From: Nocardia alni
GTDB taxonomy: Bacteria; Actinomycetota; Actinomycetes; Mycobacteriales; Mycobacteriaceae
Direction: 5' to 3'
DNA length: 59,385 nucleotides
NCBI RefSeq assembly: GCF_019038435.1
Contig: NZ_JAGPOX010000049.1
Span: 3 to 59,387, forward strand
Of the stretch, positions 1 to 9,528 are shown one piece after another. The position numbers and the translations under genes are program-made. The notes below the pieces were generated by a model. That model ran no database searches. It saw only the letters and a list, made by a program, of their open reading frames with translations, and was not told where the DNA came from. Within the stretch, counting starts at the first letter, position 1. Every line of letters starts with the position of its first letter.

Positions 1-1685
1 TCGTGGGGTCGGAGATGTGAATACGAGACAGGGACCTCCGGGTCGCAACGGACGTCGAGCAGGATCGGGCGGTCGGCGCGCAATGCCTGGTCCCAGGCGG
101 GGCCGAGTTCGTCGGGGGTTTCCACCGATACCGCCTCGAAGCCGAGGCTGCGGGCGACGTCGGCGTAGGAGATGTCCGGAAGTGCCTGGGATTCCTCGAA
201 TTTCGGCTGGCCGCCCATGCTGCGCAGTTCCCAGGTGACCTGGTTGAGATCATTGTTGTGGAATACGCACACAATGAGCCTGGGGTCGGCCCACCGCGTG
301 TGATACCTGCTGGCGGTGAGCAATTCGGCCAGGCCGTTCATCTGCATCGCCCCGTCGCCGACCAGCGCGATCGCGGGGCGGTCCGGGTGGGCGAACTTCG
401 CGCCGATGGCGTACGGGACGCCCGGACCCATGGTGGCCAGCGTGCCGGACAGTGAACCGCGCATCGTCCCGCGGAACCGCAGGCAGCGGGCGTACCAGTT
501 GGTCGAGGATCCCGAATCGGCGGTCACGATCGCGTTGTCCGGAATTCGCGCGGACAACTCCCACACCACCCGCATCGGATTCACCGGCCGTGCCTCGAGC
601 ATCGACTGCCGCTCCACGGTCTCCCACCAGCGCGCCACATTCTGTTCGATGGTCTCTCGCCAGGACCGGTCCTGCTTGCGTTTGACGAGCGGAATCAGTT
701 CCGACAGAGTCGCTTTCGCATCACCGATCAGATTCACCTCGGTCGGATACCGCATGCCGATCATCGCGCCATCGATATCGATCTGTATCGCACGCGCCTG
801 ATCGAGCTCGGGCATGAACTGGGTATACGGGAAATTCGATCCGACGATGAGCAGTGTGTCGCAGTCGCGCATCATCTCGTAGCTCGGCCGGGTGCCGAGC
901 AGTCCGATGGAGCCGGTGACGAACGGCAGCTCGTCGGACAGCACATCCTTGCCCAGCAACGCTTTTGCCACACCCGCACCGGTCAGGTCGGCGAGCTCGA
1001 CGACCTCCTGCGCGGCCGACCGTGCGCCCTGCCCGACGAGGATGGCGACCTTCGATCCGGCCTCGAGAATTTCCGCGGCGCGCCGGATATCGTTGTCGGA
1101 CGGCGTCAGCGCCGCACTGCCCATCGCGTCGGGTGAGCTCGAGGGCACCTGCTTGAACGCGTGTCCGGGGGCCTCGTACGGTTCTTCTTGCAGATCCGAG
1201 GGGACGATCAACGCCGTGGGTGCGCGCCGCGCGAGCGCGGTCCGGAACGCGCGATCCAGTGCGTTGGGCAGCTGGTCGGCGACGTTGACCTCCACCAGAT
1301 AGTCGGAAGCGACGTCCTTGAACAGGCTCTGCAGATCGACTTCCTGCTGGTAGCTGCCGCCCATCGCACTGCGCGCGGTCTGCCCGACGATGGCCACCAC
1401 CGGCACATGATCGAGTTTGGCGTCGTACAGGCCATTGAGCAGGTGGATCGCGCCGGGCCCGGAGGTCGCCACGCAGACACCGACCTTGCCGCTGAACTTC
1501 GCGTAACCGGTGGCCTCGAACGCGGCCATCTCCTCGTGCCGGGCCTGGATGAAGGCGGGGTGGTCGTCCGCGCGGCCGAACGCGGCCACCAGCCCGTTGA
1601 TGCCGTCACCGGGGTATCCGAAGACCTGCGCCACACCCCAATCCCGCAGGCGCTGAACGATGTAGTCACCGACTTGCTGAGCCAT
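1..1685 (-). CDS. Thiamine pyrophosphate enzyme, PoxB-like (3' end cut by window edge)
   Basis: The reading frame is open from ATG at 1685 to the window edge, so the last few dozen residues are missing. It has the three-domain layout of TPP enzymes. The N-terminal pyrimidine-binding domain carries GYPGDGINGL near residue 24 and the activating glutamate in ARHEEMAA near residue 48. The C-terminal domain has the GDG...NN diphosphate/Mg motif (GDGAMQMNGL, then HNNDLNQ). This fits pyruvate oxidase (PoxB-type, pyruvate to acetate plus CO2) and is less like acetolactate synthase, but substrate cannot be fixed by eye. AGGAG lies 7 bases before the ATG. It is the last gene of a minus-strand operon with the FAD/Fe-S dehydrogenase and the enolase-superfamily enzyme, which suggests use of a 2-hydroxyacid via a 2-oxoacid (inference). 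Confidence 0.85.
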   Translation of the reverse strand, partial: MAQQVGDYIVQRLRDWGVAQVFGYPGDGINGLVAAFGRADDHPAFIQARHEEMAAFEATGYAKFSGKVGVCVATSGPGAIHLLNGLYDAKLDHVPVVAIVGQTARSAMGGSYQQEVDLQSLFKDVASDYLVEVNVADQLPNALDRAFRTALARRAPTALIVPSDLQEEPYEAPGHAFKQVPSSSPDAMGSAALTPSDNDIRRAAEILEAGSKVAILVGQGARSAAQEVVELADLTGAGVAKALLGKDVLSDELPFVTGSIGLLGTRPSYEMMRDCDTLLIVGSNFPYTQFMPELDQARAIQIDIDGAMIGMRYPTEVNLIGDAKATLSELIPLVKRKQDRSWRETIEQNVARWWETVERQSMLEARPVNPMRVVWELSARIPDNAIVTADSGSSTNWYARCLRFRGTMRGSLSGTLATMGPGVPYAIGAKFAHPDRPAIALVGDGAMQMNGLAELLTASRYHTRWADPRLIVCVFHNNDLNQVTWELRSMGGQPKFEESQALPDISYADVARSLGFEAVSVETPDELGPAWDQALRADRPILLDVRCDPEVPVSYSHLRPH

Positions 1686-1796
1686 GGTTTCTCCTGTTCG
1701 TGTCACCTCTTGGCAGGGCCCTTCCCGCGACGGGCGGATACCCGGGCGTCCGCCCGTCAATCGCGCCGGGGCACCGGCGTTCGCTTTGCCGACCGA

Positions 1797-4700
1797 TCAC
1801 GCCCGATGGGATCGCCGCCGCCTGGTTCGGCGGATCAGGGCGAGGACGGCCACCGCGACGGGGACCGACCCGATGGCCGCCACGGTCCGGGCGGACCTCG
1901 TACCGGCCGGGGCATCCTCGGTCGATGCTCCGGGCTGCTCGCGGCGCACCGCGGCGGCCAGGACCTGGGCGGTATGCAGTGGATCGGAGCCGGGCCGCAG
2001 GTCGCGGATCTGGGTCCGGCAGCTGAAGCCGTCGGCCAGGGTCAGGGTGCCGGGATCCGCGCCGCGGAGAGCGGGGAGGAGTTTGTCCTCGGCGCAGGCG
2101 ACCGAGACGTCGTAATGCCCGCGCTCGAATCCGAAGTTCCCGGCCAGCCCGCAGCAGCCCGCGTCGAGCACGTCGGCGCGCACGCCGGCGGAGTCGAGGA
2201 TCGCCCGGTCCGGCTTGTCGCCCAGCACCGCGTGCTGGTGACAATGCGGTTGTACCAGAGCGGTCGCGTCGAGCCGGGGTGGCTGCCACTGTGGCGCCTT
2301 GGACCGGAGTACTTCGGCCAGGGTGAAGGTCTGCCCGGCGAGCCGGTGGGCGTCCTCGTTCCCGTTCAGCAGCTCTGGCAGGTCCGACCGGAACACCGCC
2401 GCGCAACTGGGTTCCAGGACCACCACCGGTGTCCCGGCGCGCAGTGCCGGTGCGAGCACGGCCAGGGTGCGGTGCAGGACCCGTTTCGCCGTGTCGAGCT
2501 GCCCGGTCGAGATCCAGGTGAGCCCGCAGCACACGGCCGCCGCCGGCACCTCGACCTGGAAACCGGCGGCCTCGAGGACCGCGGTGGCGTCGCGGGCGAT
2601 GCCGGGGTCGAAATTGTTGGTGAAGGTGTCCGGCCAGAGCACCACGCGACCGCCTGCGCCGACGGGGGAGGGGTCCGGGCGCCGGTGGAACCACGCGGTG
2701 AATCGCTCGGCAGCGAACCGGGGGAATGGGCGTCTACGGTCCACTCCTCCAGCGGTTTTGAGCGCTCCGGCCAGGCCGGGGGTGTGTGTGAGTGCGTTGA
2801 CCGCGGCGGGGGCGAGCGCTGCGAGCCGGGCCCACAACGGAATCCAGCCCATCGAATAGTGCGATATCGGCCGCAGTCGGCGTCGATAGTGATGGGCCAG
2901 GAACTCGGCCTTGTAGGTGGCCATGTCGACGTCGACCGGGCAGTCGCTCTTACAGCCCTTGCAGGCCAGGCACAAATCGAGCGCATCGCGGACCTCGGTC
3001 GAACGCCATCCGTCGGTGATCACCTCGCCCTGCAGCATCTCGAACAACAGCCGCGCCCGTCCGCGGGTGGAGTGTTCTTCCTCTCCGGTGGCGCGGTAAC
3101 TGGGGCACATCACCCCGGATTCGTCGCCGCGACATTTGCCGACTCCCACGCAGCGTGCGGCGGCACGGCTGAACCGGTGCCCGTCGTCGGGGTAGGAGAA
3201 ATGCGTAACGGGCTCCAGAGGAAGGTAATTCACTCCTTGGCGGAGGTTCTCGTCCAGGCGGTACGGGTGCACGATCTTGCCGGGGTTCATCCGATTGCCC
3301 GGATCGAACAGCGATTTCAGCTCCTCGAACGCGGTCACCACGTCGGGGCCGAACATGATCGTGAGCAACTCGCCCCGGGATTGACCGTCGCCGTGCTCCC
3401 CGGACAGCGACCCGCCGTAACTCACCACGAGGCGGGCGCTGTCGTGGGCGAAGGCCCGATAGCGGGCGATGCCCTCCGCGGTGCGCAGATCGAACGGGAT
3501 CCGGGTGTGCACGCAGCCGTGCCCGAAATGGCCGTAGAGCGAGGCGGTTCCGTATCCGTATCGATCGAGCAGCGCGTGGAAGTCGCGCAGATAATCACCG
3601 AGGCGATCAGGCGGCACGGCCGCGTCTTCCCAGCCCTCGTGGGTCTCGGGGCCCTCGGGCGGGTACGCGGTGGCGCCGAGACCGGCCTCGCGGGCCGCCC
3701 AGATCTGCTTGGTGTGCGAGGGGTCGTCGACCAGCTTGGCGTGCGGGGTGACCGAGTGCAGGTCCTCGATCATCTCGTGCGCCTTGCGATCCGCGTCGTG
3801 CTGGTCGTCGCCGTTGAATTGCACCATCAGCCAGGCCTTGCCCTCGGGTAGCTGTGCGAGCGCTTGCTCCGCGAGACGCTGGCTGTGCTCGAGCTGGGCG
3901 AGCCGGTGATCTATTCCCTCGAGCGCGGCGGGGCGATGACGCAGCACGGCGGGCACGGCATCCGCGGCGGCGATGACATCGTCGAAACCCAGCAGCGCCA
4001 GGGCTTTTGCCTTCGGCACGCGCACCAGATCCAGCTCGGCGCGCAACACCGTGACCAGGGTGCTCTCGGAACCGACCAGCAGTTGGGCGACGTGGAATCC
4101 CTTATCCGGCAGCAACGAATCGAGGTTGTAGCCCGAGACCCGGCGCGGGATATCGGGATAGCGGTCACGAATCCCGTCGGCGTACCGATCGGCGAGATCC
4201 CGGAGTCCGGAATAGATTTCGGCGCGCCGTCCGCCCGCGGCGACGATGCGGTCGAATTCGTCCTGGTCGGTCTCCGAGACCCACATGCGCTGGCCGTCGT
4301 AGGTCAGGACCTCGAGGCGGCGAACGCAGTCGACCATTTTCCCGTATGCCTGGGCGGTCGATCCGCACGAGTTGTTGCCGATCATGCCGCCGATCGTGCA
4401 GCTGACGTGGGTGGAGGGCTTCGGGCCGACCATCCAGCCGGCGCCGGCGAGTTCGTCGTTGACCCGATCGAGTTTCGCGCCGGGCTGTATCACCGCGACG
4501 CCGGTCGCGGTGTCCACCGATTCGACGCGGGTGCAGTATTTGCTCCAGTCCAGGATCACCGCGACGTTGCAGCACTGCCCGGCCAGGCTGGTGCCCCCGC
4601 CGCGCGACAACACCGGCACGTCGTATTCGCGGCAGACGGCGACCGCGTCCGCGGCGGCCTCCGGGGTACGGGGCACGACGACGCCGATGGGGATCTGCCG

Positions 4701-4856
4701 ATAGTTCGAAGCATCGGTGGAATAGGCCGCACGCGAGCCGGAGTCGAAGCGGACCTCGCCGTCGACCCGGTCGCGCAGGTGCGACTCGAGCCGTCGGTAC
4801 AGCAGCGAGGAGGAGGGCGCCTCGAGTCGTTCTCCGGTGCGGGATGTCGTGCCCAT
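1797..4856 (-). CDS. FAD-linked oxidase / Fe-S oxidoreductase fusion (D-2-hydroxyacid dehydrogenase type)
   Basis: 1019 residues. The N-terminal half is an FAD_binding_4 plus FAD-oxidase C domain with the flavin loop GGGTSLAGQ at 86-94 and the GEHGDG motif near 487. The C-terminal half has a cysteine cluster at 569/575/584, a 4Fe-4S motif C629-x2-C632-x2-C635-x3-C639, and CCG-type motifs (VCCGL, GCCGL) of heterodisulfide reductase-like subunits. This fusion is typical of YdiJ-like D-lactate or D-2-hydroxyglutarate dehydrogenases that feed electrons to the respiratory chain. The C-terminus ends with a hydrophobic segment followed by an Arg-rich tail, possibly a membrane anchor, which is not usual for the family. 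GGGAGGA precedes the ATG. It sits 42 bp after the enolase-superfamily gene and 111 bp before the TPP enzyme, so the three are probably co-transcribed. Confidence 0.9.
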   Translation of the reverse strand: MGTTSRTGERLEAPSSSLLYRRLESHLRDRVDGEVRFDSGSRAAYSTDASNYRQIPIGVVVPRTPEAAADAVAVCREYDVPVLSRGGGTSLAGQCCNVAVILDWSKYCTRVESVDTATGVAVIQPGAKLDRVNDELAGAGWMVGPKPSTHVSCTIGGMIGNNSCGSTAQAYGKMVDCVRRLEVLTYDGQRMWVSETDQDEFDRIVAAGGRRAEIYSGLRDLADRYADGIRDRYPDIPRRVSGYNLDSLLPDKGFHVAQLLVGSESTLVTVLRAELDLVRVPKAKALALLGFDDVIAAADAVPAVLRHRPAALEGIDHRLAQLEHSQRLAEQALAQLPEGKAWLMVQFNGDDQHDADRKAHEMIEDLHSVTPHAKLVDDPSHTKQIWAAREAGLGATAYPPEGPETHEGWEDAAVPPDRLGDYLRDFHALLDRYGYGTASLYGHFGHGCVHTRIPFDLRTAEGIARYRAFAHDSARLVVSYGGSLSGEHGDGQSRGELLTIMFGPDVVTAFEELKSLFDPGNRMNPGKIVHPYRLDENLRQGVNYLPLEPVTHFSYPDDGHRFSRAAARCVGVGKCRGDESGVMCPSYRATGEEEHSTRGRARLLFEMLQGEVITDGWRSTEVRDALDLCLACKGCKSDCPVDVDMATYKAEFLAHHYRRRLRPISHYSMGWIPLWARLAALAPAAVNALTHTPGLAGALKTAGGVDRRRPFPRFAAERFTAWFHRRPDPSPVGAGGRVVLWPDTFTNNFDPGIARDATAVLEAAGFQVEVPAAAVCCGLTWISTGQLDTAKRVLHRTLAVLAPALRAGTPVVVLEPSCAAVFRSDLPELLNGNEDAHRLAGQTFTLAEVLRSKAPQWQPPRLDATALVQPHCHQHAVLGDKPDRAILDSAGVRADVLDAGCCGLAGNFGFERGHYDVSVACAEDKLLPALRGADPGTLTLADGFSCRTQIRDLRPGSDPLHTAQVLAAAVRREQPGASTEDAPAGTRSARTVAAIGSVPVAVAVLALIRRTRRRRSHRA

Positions 4857-4898
4857 TGTCTCGGTCCTCCCAGGGGTTCGGTGTACGAATGCGGGCTC

Positions 4899-6002
4899 TC
4901 AGCCCAGTCGATAGCGGCCGGCGACGTCGGCACGCAGAGTCAACCCATGACCAGGCGCGGCGTCATCGGGTCGGACGCTGCCCCCGGACGGATCCAGGGC
5001 TCCCTCGAAGAACAGCGTCTCGATCCGTACATGGTCGTGAAACCACTCCAGATGTCGCAGATTCGGGGTGGCGGCGCCGACGTGCGCGTGCAGATGAGGC
5101 CCGCAGTGCGCGGATATCTCGAGGTTGTGCGCGGCGGCGACCGCGGCGATCCGTCGCCACTCGGTGATCCCGCCGCAGCGCGACACATCCGCCTGCACGC
5201 AATCGACGGCGTCGGCGGCGCACAGGCGCCCGAAGTAGGCCAGGTGGTATCCGTATTCGCCGGCCGCGACGTCGGCGTCGACGGCGCGGCGGACCAGGCG
5301 CATCCCGTCCAGGTCATCGGAGGAGACCGGTTCCTCGAACCAGCGCACATCCGCGTCGGCGGCCTCGGCCATGACGCGGATCGCCTGCTTGGCGCCGTAG
5401 CCGCCGTTCGCGTCGACATAGAGTTCGGCATCGTCGCCGATCACCTTGCGGGCCTGGCGCATTCGTGCCAGATCGCGGCCGGTCTCGGTGCCCCAGGACT
5501 CACCGATCTTGATCTTCACCCGCGGGATGGCCTGCTCGTGCACCCACCGCGAGAGTTGGCGCTCGAGTTGGTCATCGTCGTAGGTGGTGAATCCGCCGCT
5601 GCCGTATACCGGCACACGCTCGCGCACCGCGCCCAGGAGCCGGTGCAGTGGCATCGACAGCAGGCGGGCCTCGAGATCCCATAACGCGACATCGACCGCG
5701 GAGATCGCGCAACCGGCGATGCCTGGGCGGCCCGCGTTACGGACCGCCTTCACCATCGCCTCGAAGCATCCGCTGACGTCCAGGACACTGCGCCCGCGCA
5801 CGATGCCGGCGAGGGTGCCGGTGATCAGGTCGGCGCACGCGGGCGGTGCGTAGGTCCAGCCGATCCCGACCGCACCGTCGGCGGTCGCCTCCACCAGCAC
5901 CAGGGTGGTCTCGTCCCACGCCAGCGTGCCGTCGGCCTCCGGTGCGTCGGTGGGTATCCGGAAGGTCGAGACGATCAAGTCGCTGATCGGGGTATCCAGC
6001 AT
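4899..6002 (-). CDS. Mandelate racemase/muconate lactonizing enzyme family protein
   Basis: 367 residues with the enolase-superfamily fold: an N-terminal capping domain and a TIM barrel. Visible active-site elements fit the mandelate racemase subgroup: the KxK motif (K163-x-K165), metal ligands D197 (VDANGGYG), E223/E224 (WFEEPVS) and E249, and a probable D272-H299 dyad (ADVSRCGG and SAHCGPH). This subgroup racemises or dehydrates hydroxyacids and sugar acids; the substrate is not readable. GAAGGA precedes the ATG. First gene of the operon that continues into the FAD/Fe-S dehydrogenase and TPP enzyme, and divergent from the GH15 gene. A plausible order is dehydration or racemisation of a sugar acid or hydroxyacid followed by oxidation (inference). 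Confidence 0.88.
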   Translation of the reverse strand: MLDTPISDLIVSTFRIPTDAPEADGTLAWDETTLVLVEATADGAVGIGWTYAPPACADLITGTLAGIVRGRSVLDVSGCFEAMVKAVRNAGRPGIAGCAISAVDVALWDLEARLLSMPLHRLLGAVRERVPVYGSGGFTTYDDDQLERQLSRWVHEQAIPRVKIKIGESWGTETGRDLARMRQARKVIGDDAELYVDANGGYGAKQAIRVMAEAADADVRWFEEPVSSDDLDGMRLVRRAVDADVAAGEYGYHLAYFGRLCAADAVDCVQADVSRCGGITEWRRIAAVAAAHNLEISAHCGPHLHAHVGAATPNLRHLEWFHDHVRIETLFFEGALDPSGGSVRPDDAAPGHGLTLRADVAGRYRLG

Positions 6003-6124
6003 CGAAAGTCCTTCGCCGTCAAGGGTGCACGGTCATCGCGCGAAACCGGTGGGCGTGCCTGTCCGGTGGCGCCAAAGCGCGCTTACCCACCGGATCCCGG
6101 CTCACACAGCGCCCGTCCTGGCGA

Positions 6125-6148
6125 GTTTGGATCCGCCTGACGGGGTAT
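6125..6148 (+). promoter_or_regulatory. Candidate SigB/SigF-type promoter for the GH15-SDR genes
   Basis: GTTT at 6125-6128 and GGGTAT at 6143-6148 match the actinobacterial SigF/SigB consensus (GTTT, about 15-17 bases, GGGTA). The spacer is 14, one base shorter than usual. It lies about 105 bases before the GH15 start. A SigB-type sigma factor is encoded 3 kb downstream, so co-regulation is plausible. Confidence 0.45.
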
Positions 6149-6252
6149 CCACGCCACGACGGCAACGCTGTTCGCGCGGGTCGTGCGGCCCGCGACGGGC
6201 GTGCAGCCCCGGCCGCGCGGGCGCGGCGAGCAGAGAAGGAGATTCCCGGTCG

Positions 6253-8049
6253 ATGGCCTCCCGCTTTCAACGCCCCGGCGAACCCGGCCGCGACGATTCG
6301 TGGCCGGGCGTGAATACCGCCCTGCCGACGTTGCGCGAGTACGCGCTGATCGCGGATGGGCAGCGTGGAGCGCTGATCGGGCCGGGCGGCGAGGTCGCCT
6401 GGCTGTGCGTGCCCTCCTGGCACAGCGATCCGGCCTTCTCCCCGATTCTGGGCGGACCCGGGCGGTACATCATCGCTCCCGAGGACGACAGGTTCACAGC
6501 GGGCGGCTGTTACGAGGACGGCACCCTGATCTGGCGCAGTCGCTGGATCACTACCACCGGGGTCGTCGAATGCCGTCAGGCCATGGCCTTTCCCGCCGAC
6601 CCGCACACCGCTGTCATGCTGCGCCGCGTCATCGCCGTGGACGCCGACGCGCGTGTGGGGGTCTCGCTCGAACCCGCCGCGGGTTTCGCCGAACACTCGT
6701 TGCACGCGGTGGCACTCGACGAGGCGACGTGGACGATGCGCGCGGGCCCGCTGACGTTCCGGTGGACAGGCGCGCCCGGTGCCGCGCGCCATGCGAACGG
6801 CTTCGACATCACCTTGGAGATTCCCGCCGGTGAACACCGTGACCTGGTGCTGGAGATCAGCGATCGTTCCCCTCGCGGGCTGCTCGCCGGCGCCGATGAA
6901 CTCTGGGACCGCACCGAGCGCGCCTGGCGCGAGTCGGTGCCCGCCCTGCCGCACAGCCTGGCCGAACGCGACGCCCGGCACGGCTACGCGGTCCTGCGTG
7001 GGTTGACGGGCCGCAGTGGCGGCATGGTCGCCGCCGCGACCGCCGCGCTGCCCGAGCGCGCGGAACAGGGCCGCAACTACGACTACCGGTACTGCTGGAT
7101 CCGCGACCAGTGCTACGCCGGGCAGGCCGTCGCCGTCGCGGGCCCACATCCGCTGCTGGACGACGCGGTCCGATTCGTCGGGGCGCGCCTACTCGAGGAT
7201 GGTCCGCAGCTCGTGCCCGCCTACACCCTCGACGGCGGTCGCGTGCCGGACGAGTCGATCCTGGATCTGCCCGGATATCCCGGGGCCCGGGTCACGATCG
7301 GCAATCACGTGAACACCCAGTCCCAGCTCGACGCGTTCGGTGAGGCGCTGCTGCTGTTCGCCGCCGCTGAAACCCACGGCCGTCTCGACGCCGAGCACTG
7401 GCGAGCCGCCGAGACGGCCGTCGCCGCGATCGAAAAGCGCTGGGACGAACCCGATGCCGGAATCTGGGAGCTCGACGATCAGCGCTGGGCACACTCCCGG
7501 CTGATCTGCGCCGCGGGCCTGCGGGCGATCAGCGCGGCCGCACCGCCGAGACAGGCCGCGCGGTGGACCCAGCTGGCCGACGGCCTGATCGCCGATACCA
7601 CCGGGCGGTGCCTACACCCGTCCGGGCGCTGGCAGCGCGCCCCGGGCGACGATCGGGTCGACGCCGCTCTGCTGCTGCCCGCCCTGCGTGGAGCGATCGA
7701 CCCGGCGGATCCGCGCAGCCGCCGCACCCTCGAGGCGGTGCGCCGCGACCTCGGCCGAGAGGGATACGTCTACCGATTCCGGCACCGCGGACAACAGCTG
7801 GCCGACAGCGAGGGGGCCTTCCTGCTGTGCGGCTTCGTCATGGCGTTGGCCGAACACCAGCAGGGGCACGAACGCGAGGCCGTCCGCTGGTTCGAACGCA
7901 ATCGGGCCGGGTGCGGGCCACCCGGGCTGTTCACCGAGGAGTTCGACGTGATCGAACGCCAGTTGCGCGGCAATCTGCCTCAGGCGTTCGTGCACGCCCT
8001 GCTGTTCGAAGCCGCCCACCGGCTCGCCCGGCCCTGGCCGGAACAGTAA
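6253..8049 (+). CDS. Glycoside hydrolase family 15 protein (glucoamylase/trehalase-like)
   Basis: 598 residues from ATG 6253, which has GGAG about 8 bases upstream; a longer open frame to 5905 runs through the divergent promoter region and is unlikely. The N-terminus (LREYALIADGQRGALIGPGG) starts the beta-domain common to actinobacterial GH15 enzymes, and the (alpha/alpha)6 barrel contains GRNYDYRYCWIRD, the usual sugar-binding segment. The length fits the 600-residue trehalase/glucoamylase-like class. No signal peptide is seen, so it is probably cytoplasmic and acts on trehalose or an alpha-glucan. Followed 31 bp later by an SDR gene, probably in one transcript. The upstream SigB-type promoter would place it in the stress regulon, in keeping with a role in osmolyte or trehalose turnover (inference). 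Confidence 0.88.
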   Translation: MASRFQRPGEPGRDDSWPGVNTALPTLREYALIADGQRGALIGPGGEVAWLCVPSWHSDPAFSPILGGPGRYIIAPEDDRFTAGGCYEDGTLIWRSRWITTTGVVECRQAMAFPADPHTAVMLRRVIAVDADARVGVSLEPAAGFAEHSLHAVALDEATWTMRAGPLTFRWTGAPGAARHANGFDITLEIPAGEHRDLVLEISDRSPRGLLAGADELWDRTERAWRESVPALPHSLAERDARHGYAVLRGLTGRSGGMVAAATAALPERAEQGRNYDYRYCWIRDQCYAGQAVAVAGPHPLLDDAVRFVGARLLEDGPQLVPAYTLDGGRVPDESILDLPGYPGARVTIGNHVNTQSQLDAFGEALLLFAAAETHGRLDAEHWRAAETAVAAIEKRWDEPDAGIWELDDQRWAHSRLICAAGLRAISAAAPPRQAARWTQLADGLIADTTGRCLHPSGRWQRAPGDDRVDAALLLPALRGAIDPADPRSRRTLEAVRRDLGREGYVYRFRHRGQQLADSEGAFLLCGFVMALAEHQQGHEREAVRWFERNRAGCGPPGLFTEEFDVIERQLRGNLPQAFVHALLFEAAHRLARPWPEQ

Positions 8050-8080
8050 CCCGCACAACGTTTTCGGAAGGAGAATCCCG

Positions 8081-9097
8081 ATGAGCAACCCCGCCGACGA
8101 ACAGGTCGTGGTCGTCACCGGAGCATCCGGCGGGATCGGCCGGGCGGTCGCTCGCGCCTTCGCCGACCGGCACGCCCAGCTGGCACTGCTCGCCCGCGGT
8201 GACGCGGGGCTGGACGCCGCGGCGCAGGAGGTGCGCTCCGCGGGCGGCCGGGCGCTGCCCCTCTCCGTCGACGTGGCCGATCCGGACCGGCTCGAGGCAG
8301 CGGCCACCGAGATCGAAGACACCCTCGGCCCGATCGACATCTGGGTGAACGTGGCCTTCACCTCCGTGTTCGCGCCGTTCACCGAGATCTCCGCGGCCGA
8401 GTACCGGCGGGTCACCGAGGTCAGCTATCTCGGCTACGTATACGCCACCATGTCGGCCCTGCGGCGGATGAAACCACGCAACAGGGGCACGATCGTGCAG
8501 GTCGGGTCCGCCCTGGCCTATCGGGGAATCCCCCTGCAGAGCGCCTACTGCGGAGCCAAACACGCCATCCAGGGATTCCACGAGGCTCTGCGCTGCGAAC
8601 TGCTGCACGAGGGAAGCGCGGTCCGCGTGACGATGGTGCAGATGCCCGCGGTCAATACTCCGCAGTTCTCCTGGGTTCGCTCCCGCCTGCCCCGGCAGGC
8701 GCAACCGGTCCCGCCGATCTTTCAACCCGAGGTCGCCGCCCGCGCCGTCCTCTACGCGGCCGATCACCCCCGCCGCCGCGAATACTGGGTGGGCGCCAGC
8801 ACGGCGGCGACCCTGGCGGCGAACGCGATCATGCCCGGCGTGCTCGACCGATACCTCGCCCGCACCGGCTACAAATCCCAGCAGACCGACCAGCCACGAT
8901 CGCCGCTGCAGAAGGGGAATCTGTTCGCACCCGCGGACGGCCCCACCGGCCACGACTTCGGCGCCCATGGTGTCTTCGACGACCGCTCCACCGGGCGAAG
9001 CGCCCAACTGTGGGCCTCGCAGCACCACGGACTGCTCGGCGCGGCGGCGACCGCTCTGGGCGCGGCCGCCGCCACGGTACTCGGTCGCCGTCGATAG
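8081..9097 (+). CDS. SDR family oxidoreductase
   Basis: 338 residues. It has the Rossmann motif TGASGGIG near residue 14, NVAF in place of the canonical NNAG, and the catalytic YCGAK (Tyr-x3-Lys) preceded by a Ser in the GSALAY strand. The C-terminal 90 residues extend beyond a classical 250-residue SDR and end with an Ala-rich, possibly membrane-associated segment, as in larger actinobacterial SDRs often found near stress or lipid genes. AAGGAG precedes the ATG by 8 bases. It follows the GH15 gene by 31 bp and is presumably co-transcribed. Substrate unknown. Confidence 0.88.
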   Translation: MSNPADEQVVVVTGASGGIGRAVARAFADRHAQLALLARGDAGLDAAAQEVRSAGGRALPLSVDVADPDRLEAAATEIEDTLGPIDIWVNVAFTSVFAPFTEISAAEYRRVTEVSYLGYVYATMSALRRMKPRNRGTIVQVGSALAYRGIPLQSAYCGAKHAIQGFHEALRCELLHEGSAVRVTMVQMPAVNTPQFSWVRSRLPRQAQPVPPIFQPEVAARAVLYAADHPRRREYWVGASTAATLAANAIMPGVLDRYLARTGYKSQQTDQPRSPLQKGNLFAPADGPTGHDFGAHGVFDDRSTGRSAQLWASQHHGLLGAAATALGAAAATVLGRRR

Positions 9098-9241
9098 ACC
9101 GTCTTCGGTGAGGGCGGTCGGACGCCTCGATCGTGCTGATCGGCGAGCGGGAAGGCGTACAGGGCCCGTCCGTTCGTCGGCCGGGAACAACACTCCGATC
9201 GGGAACCTACTAGGCACAGATTTGCGGGGTATGACAGACGT

Positions 9242-9421
9242 ATGAAGAAGATCCTCGAACTGCTCGTCTGCTTCCTGCATCCGCTGGCGGTGATCCTCAT
9301 GTGGGTGAACCTGGCCGCGCGCCGGGATCTCACGGGCTCCACCAAGGTGGTCTGGGCAATTTTCGGGTTGATTCCGCTCGTACCGTTCCTGTACGTGCTG
9401 GTGGGCGGTGAGCTCTGGTAG
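9242..9421 (+). CDS. Small two-helix membrane protein (59 aa)
   Basis: An ATG at 9242 opens a 59-residue frame with two hydrophobic stretches, residues 5-22 and 36-54, joined by a short charged loop (NLAARRDLTGSTK). The layout resembles the N-terminal membrane segment of phospholipase D-type proteins (PLDc_N) and other small actinobacterial membrane proteins, but I cannot assign a function. A GGGTAT hexamer lies at 9227-9232, only 10 bases before the start, so a leaderless or very short-leader transcript from a SigB-type promoter is possible, though no good -35 GTTT is seen. It lies between the GH15-SDR pair and the convergent sigma factor gene. Confidence 0.65.
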   Translation: MKKILELLVCFLHPLAVILMWVNLAARRDLTGSTKVVWAIFGLIPLVPFLYVLVGGELW

Positions 9422-9528
9422 AGCTCAGGACTTCGACGCTGGTCGACACCGCAGGCCTGCTGCGGTGTCGACCAGACGGTCAGCCCTCGATGCCTTCGCG
9501 TCGGGCAGGTCGGCCGGGCCGAATCGGC

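Noticed and set aside
1161..3851. Very long plus-strand open frame (896 codons)
   Set aside because: It is the antisense shadow of the FAD/Fe-S dehydrogenase. It has no domain motif and contains long runs of Arg/Gly/His typical of GC-rich antisense frames.
3864..5684. 606-codon plus-strand frame
   Set aside because: Antisense to the dehydrogenase and the enolase-superfamily gene, both of which have clear catalytic motifs and ribosome sites.
9201..9232. Complete SigB promoter before the 59-aa gene
   Set aside because: The -10 GGGTAT is good, but no GTTT lies at the proper distance; kept only as a remark.
7931..9280. 449-codon minus-strand frame
   Set aside because: Antisense to the SDR gene; no recognisable domain, and the SDR has all its motifs.
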